45,595 bases of DNA from an uncultured Lachnospiraceae bacterium (GCA_910579285.1 CAJTTT010000005.1:93237-138831); one strand, 5' to 3'; numbered from the stretch's first letter, positions 26,904 through 34,782 are shown. Numbers and translations: made by a program. Notes: generated by a model not told the origin, from the letters alone.

Positions 26904-27059
26904 TCAAACACGATCCAGTAACTGATTCAGCTGCGCCCTCGTAAGAAATTCACGCCTAAATAATTCTTTAAATATTCCCTGCTTTAACTGATCCCGGAAT
27001 GCCTGCTCATCCGATTTCTTCAGACTGATGTACTCCATCTTATTCTGTACTTCTGTCAT
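26904..27059 (-). CDS. SHOCT-like small protein
   Basis: A 51-residue protein, MTEVQNKMEYISLKKSDEQA then FRDQLKQGIFKELFRREFLT. The second half matches the short SHOCT motif found in small proteins near integrases of Clostridia elements. A strong box GGGAGG precedes the ATG. It begins 73 bp before the recombinase gene and may assist excision or its control, which is inference. A palindromic site lies 120 bp upstream. Confidence 0.7.
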   Translation of the reverse strand: MTEVQNKMEYISLKKSDEQAFRDQLKQGIFKELFRREFLTRAQLNQLLDRV

Positions 27060-27179
27060 ACAAATCACCTCCCTGTCTTCTGCAGTAGTAATATATGCCT
27101 CAGTCTGTATGTCCTAGTAACCGAATCTATTTCTATCAACACCAAAAAACACCCACCTTAAAAATGGATGTTCGCAGCT

Positions 27180-27193
27180 ATGCGATATCGCAT
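27180..27193. promoter_or_regulatory. ATGCGATATCGCAT palindrome, site 1
   Basis: Perfect palindrome, 16 bp with flanking T/A. It lies 120 bp upstream of the SHOCT gene and 12 bp after the PBECR4-like stop. Confidence 0.6.
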
Positions 27194-27205
27194 AGAATAT
27201 ATGTA

Positions 27206-28072
27206 TCATCTTTCACGATCTTGCTTGTCCCTTTGAAGATTGTCCCGCTGATCAAGTGCCTCTTTGATTGCGAGCTGCGCTTTCTTTTCATTAAGCTGCT
27301 GCAAAACCGATTTGCGTTCCGCTTCTGATCCCGCTGTTCTGGCTTGATCTAAAATCTTACTTCGGTCATATTGTACCGTCTTATTTCCTGTAAGAGTATC
27401 AATCTTGACTTTTTTTAACAATGTATATGACGGCTGGTTCCGAGAATAGTCAAGCTGATTCATCGGGAAAAAGGAACGGCAGCACATGACGGGGATTTGC
27501 CCTTTCTCTGCATTTGTCCTTTCATTTAGGAAAAAGTAAATAACATCTGCATTATAGCCCTCCTCTAGTAAATACTCAGCTTTAATATGTGATGCTCTAT
27601 TCTTGCTCTCCAAGTACTGAAAAACAATTTGATTACTATCCAGTAATTCCTGAATTTTTACCAAATACGAGAATCTCTTTTCTATGTCTTGATAGAAATA
27701 ACTGTTTTCTATTTGATCAAACGTAATATTACCATCACGAATCTTATCGAATATAATTCCTTTACTCATTTTTATCTGTAATGTGGTAACATCTTTCAGT
27801 TTATGAAGCCCTGCCATATGGAAAAAGTCTTCCTTTTCAAAGGTTAAAATAAATTCATGCTTTTTGTTTTTCTTCGCTATTTCAAAATAGTAATGCGTCT
27901 GCATAATTGACTGATACGTTAATACCGTTTCCTGCAATCTATCCATCCCATCAGCTCCTATATTCCTTTTCATAATAGAAAAAGTTCTGCCCGCAAGCAG
28001 AACTTCTTCTAAAGCATTTTCTTTCGGCAAACTGCCTACCCCGGTGATGTGGTATCGCTGCATAACCCACAT
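27206..28072 (-). CDS. PBECR4-like nuclease-domain protein
   Basis: A 288-residue protein. The segment YYFEIAKKNKKHEFILTF followed by FFHMAGLHKLKDV (about residues 60-95) matches the PBECR4 pattern, a branch of the barnase/EndoU/colicin-like RNase superfamily found on phages and conjugative elements. The C-terminus is a charged coiled coil. It could be an RNase cargo or maturation factor; no immunity gene is recognised nearby. GGAG lies before ATG 28072. It is flanked by two copies of the element's 14-bp palindrome. Confidence 0.55.
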   Translation of the reverse strand: MWVMQRYHITGVGSLPKENALEEVLLAGRTFSIMKRNIGADGMDRLQETVLTYQSIMQTHYYFEIAKKNKKHEFILTFEKEDFFHMAGLHKLKDVTTLQIKMSKGIIFDKIRDGNITFDQIENSYFYQDIEKRFSYLVKIQELLDSNQIVFQYLESKNRASHIKAEYLLEEGYNADVIYFFLNERTNAEKGQIPVMCCRSFFPMNQLDYSRNQPSYTLLKKVKIDTLTGNKTVQYDRSKILDQARTAGSEAERKSVLQQLNEKKAQLAIKEALDQRDNLQRDKQDRER

Positions 28073-28155
28073 GAAGCTCCATAAGCCAAGGCGTTCCGGT
28101 GCCCTCTCTTACTTCATCGCTTTGGCGGACACTCTGGTTGCCCGTCTCTATTATT

Positions 28156-28184
28156 ATAGTACATAATCTGTTGTTTTATGTCAA
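28156..28184 (-). promoter_or_regulatory. Promoter of the PBECR4-like gene
   Basis: Minus strand TTGACA (28179-28184), 17-bp spacer, TACTAT (28156-28161); TATAAT also overlaps at 28153-28158 with a longer spacer. Confidence 0.6.
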
Positions 28185-28278
28185 TAATCTTCTGGGAGCA
28201 GTGGACACAAAACGCCCATCACTACACGCGCTGAAGAAAGCAACAAATGTCCACTTCTCCCAAAAGACTATTCGCTTT

Positions 28279-28292
28279 ATGCGATGTCGCAT
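28279..28292. promoter_or_regulatory. ATGCGATGTCGCAT palindrome, site 2
   Basis: Two ATGCGA half-sites face each other across a 2-bp centre, flanked by TTT and AAA to give 20 near-symmetric bases. It lies about 95 bp upstream of the -35 of the PBECR4-like gene. Confidence 0.6.
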
Positions 28293-28700
28293 AAAATAAG
28301 AATGCCGACGGCTGTTGGTCAGCTCCACAGGTTACCCTCACACACCCATTACGCAGCGTGCTACTCTACCTCTCCCATTTCTATGGGCAAGCCCCACCTT
28401 CGGGGGTGTATCATTATCACTGGCAGGCAAATCTTCGCTCCTTCTTTCACCACGAGAAGTCACACAGAACAGATATAATCGCTCTCCCCACCCTATTTAG
28501 TCGTTCTCTAAGAATGAGGATCCTTGCGTATCCACTGTGAAGCTCCCTGTCTGCCAGACATTGTCGGACTTTATGACGCAAAAGCTTCGTTCTTACACAT
28601 ATGCGGCGTATTTATCATGGAACATTTATATAGAAAAGCCCTAATTGGCTGATTCTATCATTCTAGTATTATGAGCGTCATTCAAAGGCGAAAAGTAATC

Positions 28701-29027
28701 TCATCCATTGAATATCTTTTTCTCATTTTCAACATGTATCACTCTGTGCCCACAGTTCGCACAATACTTTACCTGCCGTTCTGACAGCTTATATTGACAT
28801 TTTGGACAAAAATACTCCCCAGCATTTTTTATCAAACGCAATGGTCTCTCTCTCTCTTTCAGATTTTCATTTTCAGTTTTGAGATGCTCAGTCTCTGCCT
28901 GGATCATCAGTTCAACATCCGGCTCTGGTTCCTTGCTGTCACGGACAGCCTCTTTCACCTGATGCAATTTATTTTCACAAAAGAAAATAATTGAATCTAG
29001 CAGGTTCCAGTTGGCCACATAGTTCAC
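28701..29027 (-). CDS. Coiled-coil zinc-ribbon protein
   Basis: A 108-residue protein. The middle is a coiled coil (IQAETEHLKTENENLKERER) and the C-terminus a double CxxC ribbon, CPKCQYKLSERQVKYCANCG. A GTG start at 29027 is chosen because GGAGG lies 8 nt upstream; it begins 17 bp after the 206-aa gene, so the two share a transcript. Function is unknown; zinc ribbons of this type often bind nucleic acid or a partner protein. Confidence 0.75.
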   Translation of the reverse strand: MNYVANWNLLDSIIFFCENKLHQVKEAVRDSKEPEPDVELMIQAETEHLKTENENLKERERPLRLIKNAGEYFCPKCQYKLSERQVKYCANCGHRVIHVENEKKIFNG

Positions 29028-29044
29028 TCTGTATTCCTCCTGTT

Positions 29045-29665
29045 CTATTCCATCTCCAATATACTTAATGTCACTTTATGCGACGTTTCATAAGTTACCG
29101 TTCCATATATATCAAATTGCCCCCAAAAAAATCCACGTTTTTCAATTCGCCACCGCGAAATGTACAAAAACAGAAATTCCTTTTCATTTTTGTAAGCAGG
29201 CCACCATATACCATACTTTTTGATAAAAATCTTGTCCTTTCCGTTTTCCTGTGAAACTTCCCTGATATTTTCATCAGATTTTATAATTTTAACAATATTA
29301 CCAAGAGCTGCCTTCCCATCCTGAGCAGCGATATATTCATTGGCTTGTTCCAATGTATTGCAAAAGATGCCTTCACCAGTATAAGCCCAACAATCAGCAT
29401 CTATTTCGTGCCACTCCCGGACATAATAGGGAAAACTGTCAAATTTATCTTTTCCAGTCTCTATAATTTCATACTTTATTTGCTTGTCTATACAACTCGG
29501 TACACACTGCCATTGCTCGTTTGCCTGACGTTCTATGTATACCCTATCCAACAACTCCTCTATAGGTTCTCTTCCCCAATAATGTGTATTCAAAAAATAA
29601 TCCAATGCGTCCAGCGCTTCGTCAAGGTAAAATTTCTCCTCTCTCTTATCTACTTCTTTACTCAT
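29045..29665 (-). CDS. Unknown 206-aa protein of the element's control module
   Basis: A soluble protein rich in Tyr, Trp and charged residues. It opens with MSKEVDKREEKFYLDEALDA and has aromatic blocks YYVREWHEIDADCWAYTG and KYGIWWPAYKNEKEFLFLY. No known domain or membrane segment is recognised. GGAG precedes the ATG, and a palindrome (29683-29696) lies 17 bp upstream. A degenerate palindrome lies in its last codons (29078-29091), before the zinc-ribbon gene. It is the third gene of the operon that diverges from the XRE repressor. Confidence 0.7.
   Translation of the reverse strand: MSKEVDKREEKFYLDEALDALDYFLNTHYWGREPIEELLDRVYIERQANEQWQCVPSCIDKQIKYEIIETGKDKFDSFPYYVREWHEIDADCWAYTGEGIFCNTLEQANEYIAAQDGKAALGNIVKIIKSDENIREVSQENGKDKIFIKKYGIWWPAYKNEKEFLFLYISRWRIEKRGFFWGQFDIYGTVTYETSHKVTLSILEME
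29078..29091. promoter_or_regulatory. Degenerate palindrome ATGCGACGTTTCAT, site 3
   Basis: One half-site matches ATGCGA, the other has two changes. It lies inside the last codons of the 206-aa gene, about 50 bp upstream of the zinc-ribbon start. Confidence 0.45.
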
Positions 29666-29682
29666 CTTTCATTCTCCTGTTT

Positions 29683-29696
29683 ATGCGACGTCGCAT
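29683..29696. promoter_or_regulatory. ATGCGACGTCGCAT palindrome, site 4
   Basis: Perfect 14-bp palindrome directly before the ribosome binding site of the 206-aa gene. Confidence 0.65.
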
Positions 29697-29699
29697 TAG

Positions 29700-29792
29700 C
29701 TACTTGTTATGTATCCTCACCATTCTCTTCTTTCCTCCAAAATGTTTATCAAAAAATTTATGCGATGTCGCATAAATTACCGTTCTTTTCAT
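29700..29792 (-). CDS. 30-aa basic peptide, coupled to the 56-aa gene
   Basis: The peptide is MKRTVIYATSHKFFDKHFGG followed by a basic end. Its ATG overlaps the stop of the 56-aa gene as ATGA (29789-29792), which supports coupled translation. The YATSHK codons contain palindrome site 5. A second ATG (29723) inside it has a perfect GGAGG. It resembles no family known to me and may be a leader peptide. Confidence 0.35.
   Translation of the reverse strand: MKRTVIYATSHKFFDKHFGGKKRMVRIHNK
29760..29773. promoter_or_regulatory. ATGCGATGTCGCAT palindrome, site 5
   Basis: Identical to site 2, again within TTTATG...CATAAA. It lies inside the 30-aa frame and 94 bp upstream of the 206-aa gene. Confidence 0.6.
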
Positions 29793-29959
29793 ACAATTCT
29801 CGTCTTTACTTCCTCATCTCTAACACTTGCACTTGTTTTACCTCTATATGAAAGACAATTTATCCATCCCTTCAAATAAAAATAATCTTCAGGGCTTTTC
29901 TTCCGAATTTCACTTAATTTTATTGCTATATTTATCATATCCTCATTATCTTTTTCCAT
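29789..29959 (-). CDS. 56-aa protein, first gene divergent from XRE
   Basis: A 56-residue protein, MEKDNEDMINIAIKLSEIRK then SPEDYFYLKGWINC. A strong AAGGAGGAGGAG box precedes the ATG, and a consensus promoter lies 39 bp upstream. It is the first gene of the operon running toward the recombinase. In phage-like switches this place is often taken by an antirepressor, anti-immunity or excision factor, but the sequence gives no family. The EDYFYLKGW motif looks like a helical protein-binding segment. Confidence 0.65.
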   Translation of the reverse strand: MEKDNEDMINIAIKLSEIRKKSPEDYFYLKGWINCLSYRGKTSASVRDEEVKTRIV

Positions 29960-29988
29960 TTCTCCTCCTCCTTTTCTCTCTTGTTTTC

Positions 29989-30053
29989 ATTGAAATCAAT
30001 ATAGCATTCTTTGAAACCATTGTCAACATTCTTTTGTTTACATTGAAATCAAA
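29989..30053. promoter_or_regulatory. Three-box operator between XRE and the divergent operon
   Basis: Boxes are ATTGAAATCAAT (29989-30000), TTTGAAACCATT (30010-30021) and ATTGAAATCAAA (30042-30053). Starts are 21 and 32 bp apart, close to two and three helical turns, so proteins would sit on one DNA face. Box 1 covers the -10 of the leftward promoter, box 2 its spacer and -35 edge, box 3 the spacer of the rightward promoter. Confidence 0.65.
29998..30026 (-). promoter_or_regulatory. Leftward promoter of the control-module operon
   Basis: TTGACA (30021-30026), 17-bp spacer, TATATT (29998-30003) on the minus strand. Boxes 1 and 2 overlap it. Confidence 0.75.
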
Positions 30054-30065
30054 TTATGTTATAGT
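30037..30065 (+). promoter_or_regulatory. Rightward promoter of the XRE gene
   Basis: TTTACA (30037-30042), 17-bp spacer, TATAGT (30060-30065). Box 3 fills the spacer, so the repressor probably limits its own expression. Confidence 0.7.
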
Positions 30066-30084
30066 GCTTTCAGAGGTGAATATA

Positions 30085-30432
30085 ATGACTATAAATGAGC
30101 GTTTACGGCTTTTAAGAGAAAAATTAAATTTATCTACCAGAGCCTTTGGTGCTAGCATCAATATGTCTGGCAGTTCTATTACAAATATGGAAAAAGGTAT
30201 TCGTAACATTACCGACCGCACTATTCGTGATATATGTCGTGAATATCAAGTTAATCGAGATTGGCTTATCACTGGAAAAGAGCCAATGTTTTCAGATGTG
30301 ATTGGCGACTTAAATATAGATGCAGAAATAAAAGATATTGTACATCAATATAATCTATTAAATGAAGATGACAAAAAATTAGTTAAACAAATGATTGACT
30401 CCTTGGTGAGTAAGCTCAATCAAGGTAGTTAA
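30085..30432 (+). CDS. XRE-family transcriptional repressor
   Basis: A 115-residue protein with an HTH of the Cro/CI type at 1-60: INERLRLLREKLNLSTRAFG then SSITNMEKGIRNITDRTI. DWLITGKEPMF follows, the usual link in such regulators, and a short helical C-terminus may dimerise. No protease or peptidase domain is seen. GAGGTG precedes ATG 30085; a longer upstream frame is not supported. It is the only plus-strand gene of the control module and probably binds the three boxes upstream. Confidence 0.88.
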   Translation: MTINERLRLLREKLNLSTRAFGASINMSGSSITNMEKGIRNITDRTIRDICREYQVNRDWLITGKEPMFSDVIGDLNIDAEIKDIVHQYNLLNEDDKKLVKQMIDSLVSKLNQGS

Positions 30433-30460
30433 TCCTCCTTTTGAGGGACCATCCCAATAT

Positions 30461-30489
30461 AAAAAGGCACTCAAGTGAATGCCTTTTTT
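30461..30489. terminator. Bidirectional terminator between XRE and lipoprotein genes
   Basis: AAAAAGGCA, a 10-nt loop, then TGCCTTTTTT. The T-run on plus ends the XRE transcript and the A-run gives a T-run on minus for the lipoprotein gene. Confidence 0.8.
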
Positions 30490-30525
30490 ATATATGCCAT
30501 TACAATTAAATCAAATCATTTTTCC

Positions 30526-31650
30526 CTAGTTCCCTTCCACAGTAGATTCATATTCATATTGCTCAATATTTTTTGTCACACAATTATTAAAAAGCGAGTC
30601 AGTTTCTTCATAACCATGATAATAGTATTTCCCTTTCATAAAGGCTTCTCCATTAACCATTCCCAAAAAAGCTGAACCTGTAGGCATTGTATAGTTTGTC
30701 AAATCAACACTACATGTGCCATCAGTCAAAACTATAATATCCTTAAAGCGACAATATGTATAGAAGTCAAACTTATTTTCCAAATTTTCAACGCTTACCT
30801 TATATATATTATATAATATATTATTCTCATACACTGTCTGCTTTTCCTTGGGCCGAAGAAAATAACTCCCCACATATTTTATCGATTTTAATGAATCTTT
30901 CTCTTCCCAGGCTTTTGCAACTTGAGCATGTAAAGCATCTTCAAGTTGTTTCGTCATTTTATCAAGCGTATCCTGTGGAATCTCTCCTATCCCCATTACA
31001 TATCTGTCCAATTCTGGAACCACATAACTCTTTTCTTTTTCTATGGCATTATAACCAGCCATATGTAATTCATGTTCATCAAATTCCACAGAAAGAATAA
31101 CAGACTCACCTACCTTTAAGTTAGTTTCCTTATCTAATGTATATCTCTTTACTCCAGGATAAAAGTCTGTATTCGAATCTATAATCTGAGCCCTGGCATA
31201 TGGTGATATACCAGAAAATCCTATGTCTACATTTTCAAATAAATCCACTTCCTGAATCTCTTTCAAACCTGTAACTATATATGTTTTTTCTCCCTTGGAT
31301 AATAATTCGAAATTATACTCCTCTAGCATCGCCTCGTTTATACTTGTTTTAACTACCACTTGATCTCCATTTGACAATCCTGATGCTGGTTGTATTTCAT
31401 ATAGAACTGCCATTTCAATGTTTAGTGCACTTCCTAATGTATCAAAACCATCAATGCTCTCAATTCCTGCCGCTTCGAGTGCCTCACTCTCCCAGTAATA
31501 TTCATTTTCCAATTTTGCGGTTCCGTAACCGTCATATCCTTCAAATGAAACTTGCAAATTTTCTGTAACATCAATTTTCTTCTTACCGCATCCGGTCAAT
31601 AAGGCAACCACAATCATCATAGCAAAAACTACAATTTTTCTTCCTCTCAT
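30526..31650 (-). CDS. Predicted lipoprotein of unknown function
   Basis: A 374-residue protein with a lipobox LLTGC (Cys21) after a hydrophobic signal. It contains two similar beta modules of the form VSFEGYDGYGTAKL and VDIGFSGISPYARAQI. It is anchored on the outer face of the membrane. AAAGGAG precedes the ATG and a 17-bp spaced promoter lies upstream, so it is transcribed alone. No family name is recognised; related lipoproteins occur in Firmicutes accessory regions. Confidence 0.7.
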   Translation of the reverse strand: MRGRKIVVFAMMIVVALLTGCGKKKIDVTENLQVSFEGYDGYGTAKLENEYYWESEALEAAGIESIDGFDTLGSALNIEMAVLYEIQPASGLSNGDQVVVKTSINEAMLEEYNFELLSKGEKTYIVTGLKEIQEVDLFENVDIGFSGISPYARAQIIDSNTDFYPGVKRYTLDKETNLKVGESVILSVEFDEHELHMAGYNAIEKEKSYVVPELDRYVMGIGEIPQDTLDKMTKQLEDALHAQVAKAWEEKDSLKSIKYVGSYFLRPKEKQTVYENNILYNIYKVSVENLENKFDFYTYCRFKDIIVLTDGTCSVDLTNYTMPTGSAFLGMVNGEAFMKGKYYYHGYEETDSLFNNCVTKNIEQYEYESTVEGN

Positions 31651-31711
31651 ATCTTTTCTCCTTTGTATTTATTTTTATGCAACATTTCACGAATTTTATT
31701 GCCGTTCCACA

Positions 31712-31740
31712 ATTATATCAAACCGTACTATTTGCTACAA
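31712..31740 (-). promoter_or_regulatory. Promoter of the lipoprotein gene
   Basis: Minus strand TTGTAG (31735-31740), 17-bp spacer, TATAAT (31712-31717). Confidence 0.6.
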
Positions 31741-31868
31741 TCTTTATACTCCTCTTATATACTTCTAATAAATTTGCTAAAACTACATCACGTCATACTG
31801 TTCACAACAAATTCTACTTGCCCTTGACTTTTAATGAAAGTACCCTCCAAGAAAGCGGAATCTTTTTT

Positions 31869-32837
31869 TCACAAATATTCGTCAATATGTTCAACCCCTT
31901 CAATCTTCTCCAAATTTTCAAAATTTTCAATAAGCGAATTATACATTATATTATATTGAGCACCGTCTTTTGATGCTCTCCATGCCTCAAGTGCATTTAT
32001 TAGATCTATAAACACAGGAGAGAGTATTGTAAAAGAAACTATAATACGATCTTCATCTCTATCAAATTCCGGCTCTTTTATCGCATATATTTTAATAACA
32101 GCTAATATTTCATAAAATTCCTCATCCACAAATGGTTCGTCATTGATAAATAATATAGTAAGTTCTTGTTCCAAATCCGCATTATTCTTAGAATCATCCG
32201 ACAGTTTTTCTTTTATTTGTAACACTACTTGTTTTTCAGATGTTTCTCCTAATTTATTTTTCTTTTTTGTGTTTTGATTCTTATCCAAAGAATCCAATCT
32301 ATCAATCATGTATTGTAATAACACTTCAACGGAAACATCATCTCCAGACTCTACTTCATTATATAGCGGAATTTTACCAATTATTTTATGAACAGGTCCA
32401 TAATTTTTCCGTTCAAAATCAATGCCCTTTTCATATTCAATAATTGTATTTTTTAAATCACATGCCCCCGCAGGATCATTAATATAAAATATGGTACTTT
32501 CGTCTATTACATCAAACGGAAGTTTTGTTTTTTCTTCCGCAATTACAATAGCTGGTTTCCCGAATGAATATCTGATCGCTAATTCATACATCACATTAGG
32601 ATTGGTATTAGTCAAGTTCGCAATGACCAGATCAGCTTCAAAAACACTTCTAACAACTCTGTCGTTAATGGAACCTATTTCATATTTTCTATGTGCAACT
32701 ACGATGTCATACTTTTCCCCTAGTGCTGGTACGATCGCCTGATCAATTATTCCATCAATATGCCGCCGAATATCACTGTTGTTATCCCCGATAGGTGTTA
32801 TCACAAAACACAATTTTTTATCTTCAGTATCTGTCAT
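31869..32837 (-). CDS. Deoxyribosyltransferase-fold protein, possible defence effector
   Basis: A 322-residue cytosolic protein. Residues 8-125 begin KLCFVITPIGDNNSDIRRHI and include VFEADLVIANLTNTNPNVMY then ELAIRYSFGKPAIVI, the pattern of nucleoside 2-deoxyribosyltransferase-like folds. The C-terminal part is charged and may be a coiled coil plus a sensor domain. Family relatives occur as nucleotide- or NAD-cleaving effectors in defence systems, but no partner sensor gene is seen here, so that role is inference. It has its own promoter. Confidence 0.5.
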   Translation of the reverse strand: MTDTEDKKLCFVITPIGDNNSDIRRHIDGIIDQAIVPALGEKYDIVVAHRKYEIGSINDRVVRSVFEADLVIANLTNTNPNVMYELAIRYSFGKPAIVIAEEKTKLPFDVIDESTIFYINDPAGACDLKNTIIEYEKGIDFERKNYGPVHKIIGKIPLYNEVESGDDVSVEVLLQYMIDRLDSLDKNQNTKKKNKLGETSEKQVVLQIKEKLSDDSKNNADLEQELTILFINDEPFVDEEFYEILAVIKIYAIKEPEFDRDEDRIIVSFTILSPVFIDLINALEAWRASKDGAQYNIMYNSLIENFENLEKIEGVEHIDEYL

Positions 32838-32918
32838 AATTCCTTCGCTCCCTTCTACATCCCTTTTCTATAATTTTTATTTGTGACGAACCGCTTACCC
32901 GTTTTGGAGCGCATATTT

Positions 32919-32947
32919 ATTATAACAAATTCGACTACACATCGCAA
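32919..32947 (-). promoter_or_regulatory. Promoter of the deoxyribosyltransferase-fold gene
   Basis: Minus strand TTGCGA (32942-32947), 17-bp spacer, TATAAT (32919-32924). Confidence 0.6.
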
Positions 32948-33026
32948 TCATATCTTGGTAAAGCTTCCCATACCCACATCATTTATATCCACCCGTTATT
33001 GAATATGTGCTTGTCTGCCGCTTTCC

Positions 33027-33317
33027 TGCCGCTCACGGCATTATGTGTTTTGTACAGCCCGCCTATGCGGGCTAAAACACGTCCGTGAAAATCACCATTT
33101 TCACGGAATAGCAAGCAACGCAAATGGCTAGCCATTTACACCATAATCTCAACTCTCCGTGCCGGATATTTGAGATTATTTTGCTTGTTGGGGCACATCC
33201 CCAAACCCCTTTATTACGCCGCATACGGCTTTCTTCGTTTTACACAAACCCTCCATTGCGGAGCAAAACACAAAAAAAGAAATGCAGGCAAACCTATGAA
33301 AATAGAAAATGCCTGCA
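33027..33317. other. Hairpin array, candidate oriT or replication origin
   Basis: Nine inverted repeats fill 290 bp: TGCCG/CGGCA (33027-33040); GTGTTTT-AGCCCGC/GCGGGCT-AAAACAC (33045-33080); a 10-bp stem CCGTGAAAAT/ATTTTCACGG (33083-33106); AAATGGCTAGCCATTT (33122-33137); ATAATCTCAA/TTGAGATTAT (33143-33179) enclosing TCCG/CGGA; TTGGGG/CCCCAA (33188-33204); GCCG/CGGC (33218-33229); GTTTT-CTCC/GGAG-AAAAC (33237-33269); TGCAGGCA/TGCCTGCA (33283-33317). It ends just after the relaxase stop. No gene is convincing here. Confidence 0.65.
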
Positions 33318-33336
33318 CCTATTATAACAACCGCTA

Positions 33337-34782
33337 TTATATTTCCCTCCCTTTCTCGCCTTCTAAATTTTTCTTATTGGTTTCTTTTCCGACAATATCT
33401 TCACCCGTAGATTTTTCAATATTTTCAGCCACCACCTTAAGCTCTCTGATCTCCTGTTTCAGTGAGTTACATTTTTTGTCCAACTCTGCCTTTTCTGCGC
33501 TGAGTTCCCTGTATCTTTCAAACAGATCTGACAAATTAACCTCTTTTGGATTCATCTGTTTTCTCTTAAAATATATTTCTGACGCATGAAACAATACAAG
33601 CTGATCTTTATGTTCCCTTGCATATACCTCCGGGTCTTGGACCTGCCTTGATTCATAATACACATGCGCATTCCTTTTATAATTCTGCGTAAATTTTATT
33701 TTTTCGGAAAGGGCTGTCAATTCAGTTTCTATCTTTTTAACATCCTTCCTATAAAGTGAATATTCTGCGTCCTTGGCCTCTGCATAAATTTGAAAATCCT
33801 TCGGATTCGTAATTTTATGGGATATCAAAAAGTTCATGGTTTTCACAAGCGTATTAATATTGTTTCTGACCAAAGCATGTTCATATGCCTCGGACTGCTG
33901 CGCTTTAATATTTTTCGAAATATCTACCAAAAGATTAATCCGTCTCGATGAAAAATCTTTGTTCTTTTGTACATACTGTTCTTTCGTTTCTGATAACACC
34001 TGTTGTTTTTGAGGACTATTTGTTTCTTCAATCAATACTTTCGGTTCCTTATCCTTATTAATAATTCTTTCCCTAATCATTTCTTCAGTATAACTATCCC
34101 CAATCGTTTTCGCTCTGGTAAAACGTTCTTGTCCTGGTGCACGAAAGGATATGTATTTGCCTCTCTTAATTTCATATCCTTCCATTTCGAGAACATATAA
34201 CATATCTTCAAACGTATTAGAAAGTCTGATCGCATTATCGATGTCTGCTCTCAATTTTTTCTGCCAGGACACTTTTTTCTCTTTATGTGTATTTCTATAC
34301 TTGGATTTCCTTTTTGCATCATATTTTGGCAGAACTGACAGATTATTAGATTTGCAAATCTCATCATTTATATCGCGGATCCTATATTTATCTCTCTCAT
34401 CAGAGTGATACTTTCTATGACTCACATAATCTACAGCATTAAATATGATGTGATTGTGTATGTGATCCTTATCAACATGCGTTGAGACAACAAACTCATG
34501 TTTTCCGCCAGTGACTCCTCTGGCAAATTCTGTTCCCAGCTCTAATGCCTTTGCTGGAGTAATGTCATCATCCGGGGCAAAAGACTGGATCAGATGATAT
34601 GCAATTCGACCGCCCCTTCCAGTTCCACGTCTGGCCGTAAGCAGCATTTCCAAATCTGCAGTCTCCACAGAACAGCCATACGAATAAACCAACGTGCCGC
34701 CCTCAGTTTTTTCAGGATTAACAATATAATCAATTGCTTTTCGCAAGGTACTCTTTATAAATTTCAATTTTGTTGTTGCCAT
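33337..34782 (-). CDS. Relaxase/mobilization nuclease
   Basis: A 481-residue relaxase of the MobA/VirD2 type. The histidine triad is HEFVVSTHVDKDHIHNHIIF, and an N-terminal Tyr (IDYIVNP or VYSYGC) would attack the DNA strand at oriT. A long coiled-coil and charged C-terminus follows. ATG 34782 (MATTKLKFIK) is preceded by GGAG. It starts 15 bp after mobC and is presumably co-transcribed. It nicks DNA for transfer, with MobC as its accessory. Confidence 0.92.
   Translation of the reverse strand: MATTKLKFIKSTLRKAIDYIVNPEKTEGGTLVYSYGCSVETADLEMLLTARRGTGRGGRIAYHLIQSFAPDDDITPAKALELGTEFARGVTGGKHEFVVSTHVDKDHIHNHIIFNAVDYVSHRKYHSDERDKYRIRDINDEICKSNNLSVLPKYDAKRKSKYRNTHKEKKVSWQKKLRADIDNAIRLSNTFEDMLYVLEMEGYEIKRGKYISFRAPGQERFTRAKTIGDSYTEEMIRERIINKDKEPKVLIEETNSPQKQQVLSETKEQYVQKNKDFSSRRINLLVDISKNIKAQQSEAYEHALVRNNINTLVKTMNFLISHKITNPKDFQIYAEAKDAEYSLYRKDVKKIETELTALSEKIKFTQNYKRNAHVYYESRQVQDPEVYAREHKDQLVLFHASEIYFKRKQMNPKEVNLSDLFERYRELSAEKAELDKKCNSLKQEIRELKVVAENIEKSTGEDIVGKETNKKNLEGEKGREI

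Larger units (their letters stand above)
28073..28700. other. 628-bp stretch without a convincing gene
   Basis: It contains the promoter of the PBECR4-like gene, palindrome site 2 and a compact segment (about 28295-28470) with small stems such as CCCAT-TTCT-ATGGG (28374-28387) and CCCC-ACCTTC-GGGG (28392-28405). Short open frames on plus show no ribosome binding sites or known motifs. The minus-strand reading of the compact segment could be a structured RNA. Confidence 0.5.

Noticed and set aside
28099..28540. Several short plus-strand frames in the 28073-28700 gap
   Set aside because: No ribosome binding sites, no known motifs, and the region is structured and lies between minus-strand genes.
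29827..30084. Hydrophobic N-terminal extension of the XRE gene
   Set aside because: It overlaps the divergent promoters and operator boxes, and a good ribosome binding site and HTH start occur at 30085.
33124..33330. Open frames over the hairpin array
   Set aside because: They read through the perfect inverted repeats and have no start signals.
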